A DNA stretch of 18,238 bases from an uncultured Phocaeicola sp. (GCA_948956705.1 CARCZS010000038.1:1-18238), one strand, 5' to 3'. Counted from the first letter of the stretch, positions 1 through 7,983 are shown. A program made the numbers and translations. Notes: generated by a model not told the origin, from the sequence alone.

Positions 1-105
1 TTAGTTAAAATCCCTATCTTTGTCGGATGAAACAGAAACTTCCAAAAACCGCGACGGATCAGTTTGAAAACTTGGGGGAATCTTTTCTTTTTTGTAGAGA
101 ACACG

Positions 106-134
106 GTTGAACTTTTAAAAAAGAATTATATTTG
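106..134 (+). promoter_or_regulatory. Bacteroides-type promoter of the corA-like gene
   Basis: A TTG at 107-109 and TATATTTG at 127-134 are separated by 17 bases, matching the Bacteroides -33/-7 consensus (TTG, TAnnTTTG). The predicted transcription start is about 138-140, giving a leader of roughly 15 bases before the ATG at 155. A second TATCTTTG lies at 15-22 and could be a distal promoter, but its -33 region would fall at or beyond the window edge. Confidence 0.65.
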
Positions 135-154
135 TACTATTCATTACTGAAACT

Positions 155-1195
155 ATGGCGAAGAATAATTTACTAAGTGAGCAACTTGCTTATATTGGTG
201 TCAGTTGTACCCCTACGCATCTGCATTTGTGCAGTTATAATGCTGAAAGTATTTGTATGAAGGATGGGAAAGATATAGATAGTTTAATCCCTTATTTGAA
301 TAAGAATGCTATAAACTGGATACAAATTCATGGCTTTCAGAATACGGAGGTCATACAGCATGTCTGTCAGAATTTTAATGTCGACTTTTTGACGATACAA
401 GATATTTTGAACTCCGACCATCAGACCAAGATAGAACAGCATGATACATATAATGTAGTGATTTTGAAGTTACTTTTTTCTAATGATGATGGCTATGTAC
501 CACAACAAATAGCCATTGTGCAAGGTGGAAATTATCTGTTGACTTTTATGGAAAAGGAAACAGACTTTCTGAATGATATAAATACGGCATTGGAAAAGAA
601 TGTGTTGAAAATACGTAGCCGGCAGTCTGATTTCCTGCTCAGTGTTATTCTAAACAGTGTGATGGCCAGCTTTATATCCATTATTTCGGAATTGGAAGAC
701 GGATTAGAGGATTTAGAAGAGCAATTGCTTTCGCCGGAACAGGCTGATATGCTCGGTATTGAAAATATACAGCAATACCGCCGTAATTTTCGTGTAATAA
801 AGAAATGTATTTTACCATTAAAGGAGGAAATCAGCAAGTTGTTGCATCCGATCGATAATGATTTGTTGCACAAAGCAAGCCGTCCTTTCTTTAATGATGT
901 CAATGATCATTTGCAGTTTGTATTGCAAACTTTAGATGGTTGCCGTGACATGATTTCAGCTTTGGTAGATATTTACCTTTCCAATAATGACCGACGGATG
1001 AACAGCATCATGAAACAGCTGACTGTTGTTTCTACTATATTTATTCCGTTGACTTTTCTGGCAGGAATCTGGGGAATGAATTTCCAATGGATGCCTGAAC
1101 TGGGATGGCGGTATGGCTATGTATTTGCATGGACATTGATGTTGATACTAGTAGCAGTTATCTACTTCTATTTTAAGCGTAAAAAATGGTATTGA
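155..1195 (+). CDS. corA: CorA-family divalent cation (Mg2+/Co2+) transporter
   Basis: Inner-membrane channel-like protein of the CorA family, expected to form a pentamer that takes up Mg2+ (possibly Co2+ or Ni2+). The 346-aa length is typical. Residues about 1-285 form the cytoplasmic alpha/beta and long-helix domain, with the acidic helix around 178-192 common in CorA. Two C-terminal membrane helices follow, at about 289-306 and 319-340. The family signature GMN sits at 307-309 directly after the first helix, followed by a short acidic periplasmic loop (MPEL at 313-316). The protein ends in a basic cytoplasmic tail (KRKKW). The ATG at 155 is just downstream of a good promoter. The gene is monocistronic and converges on the Lrp-type gene. 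Substrate preference cannot be read from the sequence. The GMN motif and topology make the family call firm. Confidence 0.93.
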   Translation: MAKNNLLSEQLAYIGVSCTPTHLHLCSYNAESICMKDGKDIDSLIPYLNKNAINWIQIHGFQNTEVIQHVCQNFNVDFLTIQDILNSDHQTKIEQHDTYNVVILKLLFSNDDGYVPQQIAIVQGGNYLLTFMEKETDFLNDINTALEKNVLKIRSRQSDFLLSVILNSVMASFISIISELEDGLEDLEEQLLSPEQADMLGIENIQQYRRNFRVIKKCILPLKEEISKLLHPIDNDLLHKASRPFFNDVNDHLQFVLQTLDGCRDMISALVDIYLSNNDRRMNSIMKQLTVVSTIFIPLTFLAGIWGMNFQWMPELGWRYGYVFAWTLMLILVAVIYFYFKRKKWY

Positions 1196-1208
1196 TGAGA
1201 GAGGATGG

Positions 1209-1236
1209 ATGGGATTTACTTAAATGTGAATCCCAT
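1209..1236. terminator. Shared hairpin between convergent corA-like and lrp-like genes
   Basis: An 11-bp stem (1209-1219 with 1226-1236, one G.T pair) encloses a 6-base loop. It overlaps the stop codon of the minus-strand Lrp-type gene and begins 13 bases after the corA stop. It could terminate transcription from either side, but neither side has a clean T tract, so this is a moderate call. Confidence 0.45.
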
Positions 1237-1690
1237 ATTCATGTTTTACTTCATTCATTACAAAGGTGCTTTCCAGTGAACCCAAACTGTCAATCGTGCC
1301 CAAGACATTGAGGATAAATTCCTGATAATACTTCATATTAGGGGAGTGTATTTTAAGCAAATAGTCATAACTGCCTGATATGTTGTAGCACTCTGTTACT
1401 TCAGGGATATCCTGAATTATCCGTGTAAATTCCGCAGCAATGTCCCGGTTCAGTCTTCTTAGCTTGACACTGCAAAATACCACGAAGCCTTGGTTTAGTT
1501 TCTCAGCGTCCAATACAGCGATATATTTTTTTATATATCCTCCATTTTCCAATCGTTTGAGGCGTTCGAACACCGGAGTGGAGGAAAGGCTTACCCGTGC
1601 AGCCAGTTCTTTGGTGGTCAGTCGGGCATTTTCTTGCAAGGTACGTAGTATCTGCAAATCTACTTTGTCAAGTTTCTCTAAAGTACTCAT
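1220..1690 (-). CDS. Lrp/AsnC-family transcriptional regulator
   Basis: A 156-aa DNA-binding regulator of the Lrp/AsnC (feast/famine) family, which usually senses an amino acid and forms dimers or octamers. The N-terminal winged HTH covers about residues 5-60 (LDKVDLQIL, then TTKELAARV with the recognition helix SSTPVFERLKRLE). The C-terminal RAM/effector domain covers about 65-150 and includes the GSYDYLLKI segment. The longer frame could start at 1717, but a -7 element (TAnnTTTG) read on this strand lies at 1736-1729. That would leave only a few bases before 1717, so the internal ATG at 1690, which starts MSTLEKLDKVD as in typical Lrp proteins, is preferred. It is transcribed divergently from the small exported-protein gene at 1870 and convergently with corA. 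The regulon and ligand are unknown. Confidence 0.92.
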   Translation of the reverse strand: MSTLEKLDKVDLQILRTLQENARLTTKELAARVSLSSTPVFERLKRLENGGYIKKYIAVLDAEKLNQGFVVFCSVKLRRLNRDIAAEFTRIIQDIPEVTECYNISGSYDYLLKIHSPNMKYYQEFILNVLGTIDSLGSLESTFVMNEVKHEYGIHI

Positions 1691-1728
1691 AGAATAATAT
1701 TTTTTCAAGAGGTTCATATCTGTTAATA

Positions 1729-1736
1729 CAAATATA
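1729..1736 (-). promoter_or_regulatory. -7 element of the Lrp-type gene
   Basis: Read on the minus strand this is TATATTTG, a perfect TAnnTTTG. It places transcription start near 1723-1725, about 33 bases before the ATG at 1690. No clear TTG is seen at the -33 position. It helps decide the start codon of the regulator. Confidence 0.5.
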
Positions 1737-1853
1737 TTGCATTTATTTTAGATTCCGGAGAATTTTCGGGAAATGTAGTACAGGGTTATATTCTTTTTTT
1801 GCCGGAGAATGCAAGAAAAGGGCAGAATGATTTTATCTCTCAAAAATACTTTT

Positions 1854-1861
1854 TATCTTTG
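1854..1861 (+). promoter_or_regulatory. -7 element directly before the 1870 gene
   Basis: TATCTTTG is a perfect TAnnTTTG, but the upstream -33 element is not convincing. Only 8 bases separate it from the ATG at 1870, so the transcript would be almost leaderless if this is the real promoter. Confidence 0.45.
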
Positions 1862-1869
1862 CAGTTGCT

Positions 1870-2295
1870 ATGACAAAGTATATATATCTTTTTTATATCT
1901 TGTTAGGTGTATGCCTGTTGGCGGGCTTTGGTTCCGCATTTGATAGCGGACAGGAGCACGATGTAGTTCGTACAGTTGGTTTGGAAAACAGTGCGGTGGC
2001 GCTGTGCAACATATCTGAAAGCAATAACGGGCAGGAAAAAAAAGAGATAAATAATGAAAGCTACCATTTTTATAAAGTCGGTATCGGCGGTACAGCTACC
2101 TCTTTTTCTTTTCGCACCTTGTGCTCTTCTAAAATTCTGCGAACTCATTCCTCTGCTTCCGTCATAGCCAAGTTGGCCAGATTCTTGAAAGTACTTCTTC
2201 CTGAAGAAAAGCAAATTTCTTTTTCACCTATTCTTTATTTTACTCAATATTCCTGTGAATACTATATTTATCAGTTGAGGCGTATTCTTATTTAG
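1870..2295 (+). CDS. Hypothetical small exported protein
   Basis: I do not recognise this 141-aa protein. Residues about 4-22 form a hydrophobic signal-peptide or anchor helix (ending GFGSAF), so it is probably exported or membrane-tethered. Residues 24-65 are polar with an acidic/Asn-rich stretch. Later parts are Ser-rich, then basic, and the C-terminus carries a Cys and Tyr-rich segment ending YQLRRILI. There are only a few Cys, no obvious lipobox and no catalytic motif. No other in-frame Met is available, so the start must be the ATG at 1870, 8 bases after a -7 element. The frame stays open for 426 bases in AT-rich DNA, which argues for a real gene but not strongly. An antisense frame (1903-2214) looks less protein-like. 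It sits between the divergent Lrp-type gene and dedA, and no operon link to dedA is clear. Confidence 0.5.
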   Translation: MTKYIYLFYILLGVCLLAGFGSAFDSGQEHDVVRTVGLENSAVALCNISESNNGQEKKEINNESYHFYKVGIGGTATSFSFRTLCSSKILRTHSSASVIAKLARFLKVLLPEEKQISFSPILYFTQYSCEYYIYQLRRILI

Positions 2296-2427
2296 TTTAT
2301 TTTTTCTTCTCGGCAAGGTCTGTTTTTTATATCTTACATTTTTTTGTTTTTATATTTTCATAATGGGAACTGGGGTGGATGCTTGTTCCTTTTATGAACG
2401 GTGTTATATGTTAATAACTAATATATA
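2296..2427. other. AT-rich intergenic region before the DedA gene
   Basis: This stretch contains long T-rich runs (2297-2350) and a degenerate -7-like TATATTTT at 2351-2358. I see no clean hairpin terminator and no perfect TAnnTTTG, so the promoter of the dedA operon remains unplaced. Confidence 0.4.
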
Positions 2428-3072
2428 ATGGAATTTTTATTGGACTTTATACTTCACATTGACCAATATATGATAGATATTGTTCAAGAATATCATACTT
2501 GGGCTTATGTCATACTGTTTATAATCATTTTTTGCGAAACGGGATTGGTTGTCACTCCATTCCTCCCCGGAGATTCTTTGCTTTTTGTCGCGGGAGCTAT
2601 TTCGGCTTTGCCCGATATGCCTTTGGAAGTTAATATTCTCGCTTTGGTTTTATTTCTTTCAGCTGTGCTGGGCGATTCCTGTAATTATATGATAGGACAC
2701 TTTTTTGGAAATAAACTTTTCAATAATCCCGATTCCCGTATATTTAAGCAAAGTCATTTGGAAAAAACACATGAATTTTATAAAAAATACGGAGGAAAGA
2801 CCATCATTATTGCCCGTTTTGTACCTATAGTCCGTACATTTGCTCCTTTTGTAGCAGGTATGGGCAAAATGCATTATTATTATTTTATGGTGTATAATCT
2901 GATAGGGGGAGCTTTGTGGGTTGGTATTTTCTGTTATGCCGGTTATTTTTTCGGTGATCTTCCATTTGTACAGAAAAATCTGAAATTGCTGATTGTGGCT
3001 ATTATTGTCGTTTCTATATTGCCTGCCGTTATAGAAGTAGGCAGGAATAAGTGGAAAACTCGCCATTACTAA
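2428..3072 (+). CDS. DedA-family (SNARE-associated / VTT domain) membrane protein
   Basis: A 214-aa inner-membrane protein of the DedA/VTT family. Members are implicated in undecaprenyl-phosphate or phospholipid translocation across the membrane and in envelope homeostasis. The core motifs are visible: Glu37 in the first re-entrant region, LPGD at 46-49 followed by LLFVAGA, then the signature arginines Arg130 and Arg136 ([16 protein letters not shown]) and Gly144. Hydrophobic helices lie at about 25-42, 50-62, 68-92, 155-176 and 185-204, and the tail is basic. The gene starts a probable operon: the DUF47 gene begins 39 bases after its stop with no promoter or terminator seen between. Exact lipid substrate is not deducible. 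Pairing with phosphate-transport genes could reflect envelope phosphate recycling, which is inference. Confidence 0.92.
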   Translation: MEFLLDFILHIDQYMIDIVQEYHTWAYVILFIIIFCETGLVVTPFLPGDSLLFVAGAISALPDMPLEVNILALVLFLSAVLGDSCNYMIGHFFGNKLFNNPDSRIFKQSHLEKTHEFYKKYGGKTIIIARFVPIVRTFAPFVAGMGKMHYYYFMVYNLIGGALWVGIFCYAGYFFGDLPFVQKNLKLLIVAIIVVSILPAVIEVGRNKWKTRHY

Positions 3073-3111
3073 AATCAAACATATCAAAAACAATTTATTC
3101 AAATTACATTT

Positions 3112-3759
3112 ATGAAAAATTCTTTTTTTAGTCGATTTACACCTCAAGAACCTAAGTTTTTCCCTATGTTGAAACGTTTGTCTGAAATCCTGACCTCATC
3201 ATCGGATTTATTGGTAGAAAGCATGCAGCATGATAAGCCGGAAGAGAGAGAAGACTATTACAAACGCATCAAAGATATGGAACGTGAAGGTGACAAGCAG
3301 ACTCATTTAATTTTTGACGAATTGGGAAAAACTTTCATAACCCCTTTTGATCGTGAGGATATTCACGATTTGGCATCAACTATGGATGATGTAATAGATG
3401 GGATTAACAGTTGCGCCAAACGTATCACGATCTATAATCCCCATCCCATTGCTAATAGTGGAAAAGAGTTGAGTTTGTTGATACAGCAAGCGGCTGTTTA
3501 TATAAGTAAGGCAATGGACGAATTGGAAATTTTCCGTAAAAAGCCTACTGAATTAAGAGTATGTTGTACAAAATTGCATGACATAGAGAATCAGGCGGAT
3601 GATGTATATGAACTCTTTGTTAAGAAACTATTTGAGGAAGAAAAGGATTGCATAGAACTGATTAAGATCAAGGAGATAATGCATGAATTGGAGAAAACGA
3701 CCGATGCGGCAGAACGGGTAGGAAAAATCTTGAGAAACCTGATTGTGAAATACGCATAA
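3112..3759 (+). CDS. DUF47/PhoU-like Pit accessory protein
   Basis: A 215-aa, all-helical cytoplasmic protein of the DUF47 (PhoU-like) family. Members are usually encoded just before a Pit phosphate transporter and are thought to control it. The family pattern is clear: an N-terminal F-x-P start (KFFPML), a first helical bundle with REDYYKRIKDMEREGD, the conserved TFITPFDREDIHDLASTMDD block at about 80-99, and a C-terminal repeat ending TTDAAERVGKILRNL. The acidic E/D-rich patches correspond to the metal-binding positions of PhoU-type bundles. It ends 16 bases before the PiT gene, so the two are almost certainly co-transcribed. Length is normal for the family. Confidence 0.93.
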   Translation: MKNSFFSRFTPQEPKFFPMLKRLSEILTSSSDLLVESMQHDKPEEREDYYKRIKDMEREGDKQTHLIFDELGKTFITPFDREDIHDLASTMDDVIDGINSCAKRITIYNPHPIANSGKELSLLIQQAAVYISKAMDELEIFRKKPTELRVCCTKLHDIENQADDVYELFVKKLFEEEKDCIELIKIKEIMHELEKTTDAAERVGKILRNLIVKYA

Positions 3760-3775
3760 AAGCAGAAGGTACAAT

Positions 3776-4789
3776 ATGGAATTATTAGTGATTATTATTA
3801 CTTTGGCTTTGATTTTTGACTATATTAACGGATTTCATGATGCAGCCAATTCAATAGCCACCATTGTGTCAACCAAGGTTCTTACTCCGTTCCAAGCGGT
3901 GATATGGGCGGCATTTTTTAATTTTGTTGCATTCTTTATTGCTAAATGTATAATCGGAGGGTTCGGAATAGCCAATACTGTATCCAAGACAGTAGTGGAA
4001 CAGTATATTTCCTTGCCGATTATTCTTTCGGGGGTTATTGCAGCTATTGTCTGGAATCTGTTTACATGGTGGAAGGGGATTCCTTCTTCTTCTTCGCATA
4101 CGCTGATCGGAGGTTTTGCCGGTGCTGCTATTATGGCTCATGGTTTTGATGCCATTCAGCTCAATATTATTTTGAAGATTGCTGTTTTTATCTTTTTGGC
4201 ACCATTTATAGGGATGGTTGTTGCTTTTGGATTTACGTTGCTTGTCCTTCACATTTGTCGTCGTGCACATCCGAATACGGCTGAGATGTGGTTTAAGAAA
4301 TTGCAGCTTGTTTCTTCGGCTTTGTTCAGTATAGGGCATGGACTGAATGATTCCCAGAAGGTAATGGGTATTATTGCTGCTGCCCTGATCGCTGCTCATT
4401 CGGAAGGGTTAAGAATGGGAATAAATAGTATCAATGATTTGCCGGATTGGGTGGCATTTTCTTGTTTTACTGCCATTTCTTTAGGAACGATGTCAGGCGG
4501 ATGGAAGATTGTGAAAACCATGGGAACTAAGATTACCAAAGTAACTCCTTTGGAGGGAGTTGTTGCGGAAACTGCTGGCGCATTTACATTGTATCTGACA
4601 GAATATTTGAAAATACCTGTAAGTACAACCCACACCATTACAGGAGCTATTATCGGAGTGGGTGCTACTAAGCGTCTTTCAGCCGTCCGATGGGGAATAA
4701 CAAGAAGCCTGATGACGGCTTGGGTGTTGACTATTCCTGTCAGTGGAATATTGGCCGCTGTTATTTACGGAGTGGTTACTCTTTTTTAG
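3776..4789 (+). CDS. PiT-family inorganic phosphate transporter
   Basis: A 337-aa inner-membrane low-affinity phosphate (metal-phosphate/H+ or Na+) transporter of the PiT family. Both duplicated signature motifs are present: GFHDAANSIAT at 19-29 and GHGLNDSQK at 187-195. Two re-entrant serine/threonine loops are also visible, PSSSSHTLIGG at 103-113 and PVSTTHTITGA at 281-291. Roughly ten hydrophobic segments are spread along the sequence, and the large cytoplasmic loop seen in longer PiT proteins is absent, making this a compact bacterial form. It is the third gene after dedA and the DUF47 accessory gene, 16 bases downstream of the latter, and is followed by a strong hairpin terminator at 4835. 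Ion coupling (Na+ versus H+) cannot be assigned. Confidence 0.95.
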   Translation: MELLVIIITLALIFDYINGFHDAANSIATIVSTKVLTPFQAVIWAAFFNFVAFFIAKCIIGGFGIANTVSKTVVEQYISLPIILSGVIAAIVWNLFTWWKGIPSSSSHTLIGGFAGAAIMAHGFDAIQLNIILKIAVFIFLAPFIGMVVAFGFTLLVLHICRRAHPNTAEMWFKKLQLVSSALFSIGHGLNDSQKVMGIIAAALIAAHSEGLRMGINSINDLPDWVAFSCFTAISLGTMSGGWKIVKTMGTKITKVTPLEGVVAETAGAFTLYLTEYLKIPVSTTHTITGAIIGVGATKRLSAVRWGITRSLMTAWVLTIPVSGILAAVIYGVVTLF

Positions 4790-4834
4790 AATGACCGGAT
4801 TGTAGGCTGTTCTAGAAAATAAAGATCTGTCGTG

Positions 4835-4866
4835 ACCGAGGTGACTGGGAAGTTACCTCGGTTTTG
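4835..4866 (+). terminator. Rho-independent terminator of the dedA-DUF47-PiT operon
   Basis: An 11-bp stem (4835-4845 with 4852-4862, one G.T pair) with loop TGGGAA is followed by TTTTG. It lies 46 bases after the PiT stop. Confidence 0.8.
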
Positions 4867-4925
4867 TATACATACCCATTTGTAGGTAAAAAGTGGATGA
4901 AACTAATAATAAATATAAAATGTTA

Positions 4926-4955
4926 TTGTGAGTTTGTTATTTGTTTCTATTTTTG
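4926..4955 (+). promoter_or_regulatory. Promoter of the putative metal-uptake operon
   Basis: TTG at 4926-4928 and TATTTTTG at 4948-4955 are 19 bases apart, a good match to the Bacteroides consensus. Transcription would start near 4959-4961. This excludes the upstream in-frame GTG at 4928, which lies in the -33 element, and supports the ATG at 4979. I see no obvious palindromic Zur/Fur-type operator. Confidence 0.6.
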
Positions 4956-4978
4956 TAGTGGTCTTACTGAACACAAAA

Positions 4979-5290
4979 ATGAGAGAAAACGCAAAAGGCA
5001 GGATTTTTATAGCATGGCTGTTGTTAATGACGCTTATGCCATTTTTCATGGTGAAGACTTTTCACCACCATGAAGAAGATGCCGTTTGCCATTCTGATAG
5101 TGGGAATTCTCATGATTCCTCTCATCAGTGTCCCGTGTGCAATTTCACACTTTCACCTTTTACACAAGTTGAAACATTACAACTTCATATTGTTCTTCCG
5201 GTTTTTGATTATCAGCCGAAAATAACAGTGGATAAGGTTTGCCAGGTTAAATCTTATCCTTATTATCTGCGTGCACCTCCCGTTTGCTGA
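4979..5290 (+). CDS. Small His/Cys-rich single-pass membrane protein
   Basis: A 103-aa protein of unknown function that heads a TonB-receptor operon. Residues 9-26 form one hydrophobic helix, with a basic N-terminus (RENAKGR) suggesting N-in topology or a signal peptide. Just after it come potential metal ligands: HHH at 29-31, Cys37-His38, His45, His49 and a CPVC motif at 51-54. A further Cys88 and a C-terminal Cys103 follow. This looks like a periplasmic metal-binding or metal-sensing tail. I recall similar short CxxC/His proteins ahead of TonB receptors in Bacteroidales, but no function is established. The ATG at 4979 fits the promoter at 4926-4955; the longer GTG frame does not. The receptor gene starts 48 bases downstream with no intervening promoter seen. 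Which metal (zinc, copper or another) is unknown. Confidence 0.82.
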   Translation: MRENAKGRIFIAWLLLMTLMPFFMVKTFHHHEEDAVCHSDSGNSHDSSHQCPVCNFTLSPFTQVETLQLHIVLPVFDYQPKITVDKVCQVKSYPYYLRAPPVC

Positions 5291-5338
5291 TTCACATAGT
5301 ATCTTTTATTTATTCACAACATCAAATGATTGTAATTT

Positions 5339-7498
5339 ATGCGTATCAGATATGTTTCGGGTACGCTGGGAATGTTTTTTACCTTGTTTTCAAATGCACA
5401 GGTAGTTTCTGATACGATTAAAAGTGTGGATTTATCCGAAGTGGTGGTGACTGGATCTTACCGACATGCTCAGGAGAAAAAGACTACCCTGACACTCGAG
5501 TTGTTTCAGAAAGATTATTTGAACCGGCATTTTACCGGTAATTTGGTACAGACTTTGAAAAATGTTCCCGGTGTACACTCGATGGATATTGGTGCGGGAT
5601 TCTCCAAACCTATGATTCGTGGTTTGGGATTCAACCGTATTGCCGTATCCGAAAATGGAATAAAACAAGAGGGGCAACAATGGGGGGCCGACCATGGACT
5701 GGAAATTGATGCTTTTAATGTAGACGAGGTACGGATTCTGAAAGGTCCGTCTTCACTGCTCTACGGCAGTGATGCGATGGGAGGTGTCATCGAAATCCTT
5801 CCTTTGCTTCCACAAAAAGAGAACCGATTTTTTGGTGAGGCTGCCTTATTGGGAAAATCAGTGAACGGCACTGTGGGCGGTTCACTGATGCTAGGTATTG
5901 AGAAGAATGCATGGCTGGTCAGAGTACGTTTTTCAGAACAGCACTATGGAGATTATCATGTACCGGTCGATACCATTGTATATCTTACCCAGTTGGTGCC
6001 TGTTTACGGTCGTAAGCTGAAAAACACCGCTGGGTTCGAGCGCAATGTTTCTGTCATGGGAGATTATAGAAAGAAGTTTTATCAGATGAATATTGCTGTG
6101 AGCAATGTTTATCAGAAGATGGGCTTCTTTCTCGGTGCTCATGGCATTCCTGATATTTCCCGTTTGGAGGATGATGAGAACAGCCGTAATATTGAATTGC
6201 CTTATAGCAAAGTGAACCATCTTAAAGTAACCACGCATCAACAGTATCTTTGGAATGGGATACAACTTTCAGGTGATTTCGGCTATCAGTTCAATCATCG
6301 GGAGGAATGGAGTGCTTTCCATACCCATTATGACACTCAGATGATGCCTGCAAAGGATCCGGATAGGGAACTGGTGTTCAAACTGCATACATTCAGCTCC
6401 TCTCTGAAGCTGCGGTTGTCCAGCTCTTCTTCCTGGGAGCATATGGCAGGGTGGAATATGCAGATACAGAAAAATGCGATTGGCGGATATTCTTTTCTGC
6501 TACCGGAATACAAGCGTTTTACTACCGGAGCTTTTTGGCTGACGACTTTCCGATTGGATAATCAGTTGTCTGTAACTGGTGGGATACGTTATGATCGGGG
6601 AAGGATTGATATAGCGGCATTCGAAGATCCTTATTTGGTGGAGTATCTGCACAGACAGGGATATGAAGAAGAGGTAATACAGGCATATCGTTGGCGAAGT
6701 TATCCGGTGGACAGGGCTTATGGTAATTATTCCTGTTCGGCGGGAGTAGTGTGGACACCCGCTGCCGGTCATCTTCTGAAGATGAATGTGGGACGTAGCT
6801 TCCGTTTGCCGGGAGTCAATGAATTAGCATCCAACGGAGTGCATCACGGAACTTTCCGTCATGAAAAAGGGGATGCCACTCTTTCTTCGGAACAAGGATG
6901 GCAGATTGATGCTTCCTATACCTTGGCTTATAAAAAAATGGAACTGGTTGTTTCATCTTTTGCCAGTTGGTTTGATAATTATATTTATTTGCGCCCTATG
7001 GGAGAATGGTCTGTATTGCCCCATGCTGGACAGATTTATCAATATAGTGGCGCACGTGCTTTGTTCATGGGTGGTGAGATAAATTTCAATATGGATTTTC
7101 TACGCCATTTTAATTATCGTTTAGTCGGTGAGTATGTCTATACTTATAATCGTGACGAACATACGGCTTTAAGTTTTTCACCTCCTGTATCCATGCGTAA
7201 TATTCTGACATGGAATAAAAAGGATTTTCAGTTGTATGCTGAACTTCAAAGTATAGCTTCGCAGAACCGTATAGCGAGGAATGAAGACCGCACACCCGGA
7301 GCTTGTTTGATTCATCTGGGTGGAAGTATTCATATACCTATGGCCAAGGCGGATATTGAAATATCTTTGGGCATTCGTAATTTGTCGGATGTGAAATATT
7401 ACAATCATTTGAGTTTTTATAGGAAAGTGGAAATCCCTGAATCGGGAAGAAGCTTTCAGATTTCGATTAAAGTACCATTTAAACAATTATTAAAATGA
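5339..7498 (+). CDS. TonB-dependent outer-membrane receptor, probable metal/metallophore type
   Basis: A 719-aa outer-membrane beta-barrel receptor driven by TonB. Residues 1-20 form a signal peptide (cleavage near SNA/Q). A TonB-box-like DLSEVVVTG follows at 31-39, then a plug domain at about 45-155 ending with the conserved YGSDAMGGVIEI motif. The rest is the barrel, closing with the expected aromatic-rich strand. There is no N-terminal carboxypeptidase-like extension and no SusD partner, so it is a siderophore/vitamin/metal-size receptor and not a SusC glycan importer. A His cluster, GVHHGTFRHE, lies around residues 500-510. Its position between two His-rich small proteins points to metal ion uptake, perhaps ZnuD-like. 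The stop overlaps the ATG of the DUF4625 gene by 4 bases (ATGA), which indicates translational coupling. The metal assignment is inference from context. Confidence 0.93.
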   Translation: MRIRYVSGTLGMFFTLFSNAQVVSDTIKSVDLSEVVVTGSYRHAQEKKTTLTLELFQKDYLNRHFTGNLVQTLKNVPGVHSMDIGAGFSKPMIRGLGFNRIAVSENGIKQEGQQWGADHGLEIDAFNVDEVRILKGPSSLLYGSDAMGGVIEILPLLPQKENRFFGEAALLGKSVNGTVGGSLMLGIEKNAWLVRVRFSEQHYGDYHVPVDTIVYLTQLVPVYGRKLKNTAGFERNVSVMGDYRKKFYQMNIAVSNVYQKMGFFLGAHGIPDISRLEDDENSRNIELPYSKVNHLKVTTHQQYLWNGIQLSGDFGYQFNHREEWSAFHTHYDTQMMPAKDPDRELVFKLHTFSSSLKLRLSSSSSWEHMAGWNMQIQKNAIGGYSFLLPEYKRFTTGAFWLTTFRLDNQLSVTGGIRYDRGRIDIAAFEDPYLVEYLHRQGYEEEVIQAYRWRSYPVDRAYGNYSCSAGVVWTPAAGHLLKMNVGRSFRLPGVNELASNGVHHGTFRHEKGDATLSSEQGWQIDASYTLAYKKMELVVSSFASWFDNYIYLRPMGEWSVLPHAGQIYQYSGARALFMGGEINFNMDFLRHFNYRLVGEYVYTYNRDEHTALSFSPPVSMRNILTWNKKDFQLYAELQSIASQNRIARNEDRTPGACLIHLGGSIHIPMAKADIEISLGIRNLSDVKYYNHLSFYRKVEIPESGRSFQISIKVPFKQLLK

Positions 7499-7983
7499 AA
7501 ACAAAATTTTATTTTCTTGTAATCAGCTTTTTGGCTATATGCTCTGTTTGTCTGCCTGCGTGTGATAATGATGAAAAAGGGGATGTAACAAAGCCCGTGA
7601 TCGATTTGATAGAACCCGAAGAGGGAGCGGTGTTGAAAATTGGTAATGGGAAAGGGGTACATTTTGAAATGAATCTGTCAGATGATGTGATGTTGAGATC
7701 GTATAAAATCAATATTCATAATAATTTTGACCACCACGGACATGATTCCCGGGCAGCCGGAGAGAAAAACACAGCTTTTACTTTTGACAAGGTATATGAT
7801 GTTTCCGGTTTGAAGAATACAAAAGTACATCATCATGATATTGTTATTCCGGCCGATGCTGCTCCCGGAGATTATCATCTGATGGTATGGTGTACCGATG
7901 CGGCGGGCAATCAGACAGAAGTGGCTCGTAATATTGTCTTGAGTGCGGATGGAGGTACTGAAACGGAACATGATCATGAGTGA
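7495..7983 (+). CDS. DUF4625-type His-rich surface lipoprotein
   Basis: A 162-aa lipoprotein with a signal peptide and lipobox LPAC (Cys23). The acidic residues right after the Cys (DNDEKGD) resemble the Bacteroidetes lipoprotein export signal, so surface display is plausible. The body matches my memory of DUF4625: an immunoglobulin-like beta domain with KPVIDLIEPEEGA near the start and DYHLMVWCTDAAGN near the end. It is rich in possible metal ligands: His75, His80/81/83, His112-114, His128, and an acidic/His C-terminus (EHDHE). It overlaps the receptor gene by 4 bases and is followed by a strong terminator, so it is the last gene of the operon. A likely role is capturing metal at the cell surface for the receptor. 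That role is inferred, not shown. Confidence 0.88.
   Translation: MKTKFYFLVISFLAICSVCLPACDNDEKGDVTKPVIDLIEPEEGAVLKIGNGKGVHFEMNLSDDVMLRSYKINIHNNFDHHGHDSRAAGEKNTAFTFDKVYDVSGLKNTKVHHHDIVIPADAAPGDYHLMVWCTDAAGNQTEVARNIVLSADGGTETEHDHE

Noticed and set aside
1903..2214. Minus-strand open frame opposite the 1870 gene (103 codons).
   Set aside because: It has no promoter, a Cys/Arg-rich composition typical of an antisense shadow, and no recognisable domain; the plus frame has an export helix and a promoter element.
3869..4399. Long minus-strand frame inside the PiT gene (176 codons).
   Set aside because: It lies wholly antisense to a clearly recognised transporter and its translation is rich in Ser, Asn and Arg with no domain.
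4928..4978. Longer N-terminus from a GTG for the His/Cys-rich protein.
   Set aside because: The GTG lies in the -33 element and the extension overlaps the -7 box of the promoter, so it would not be transcribed.
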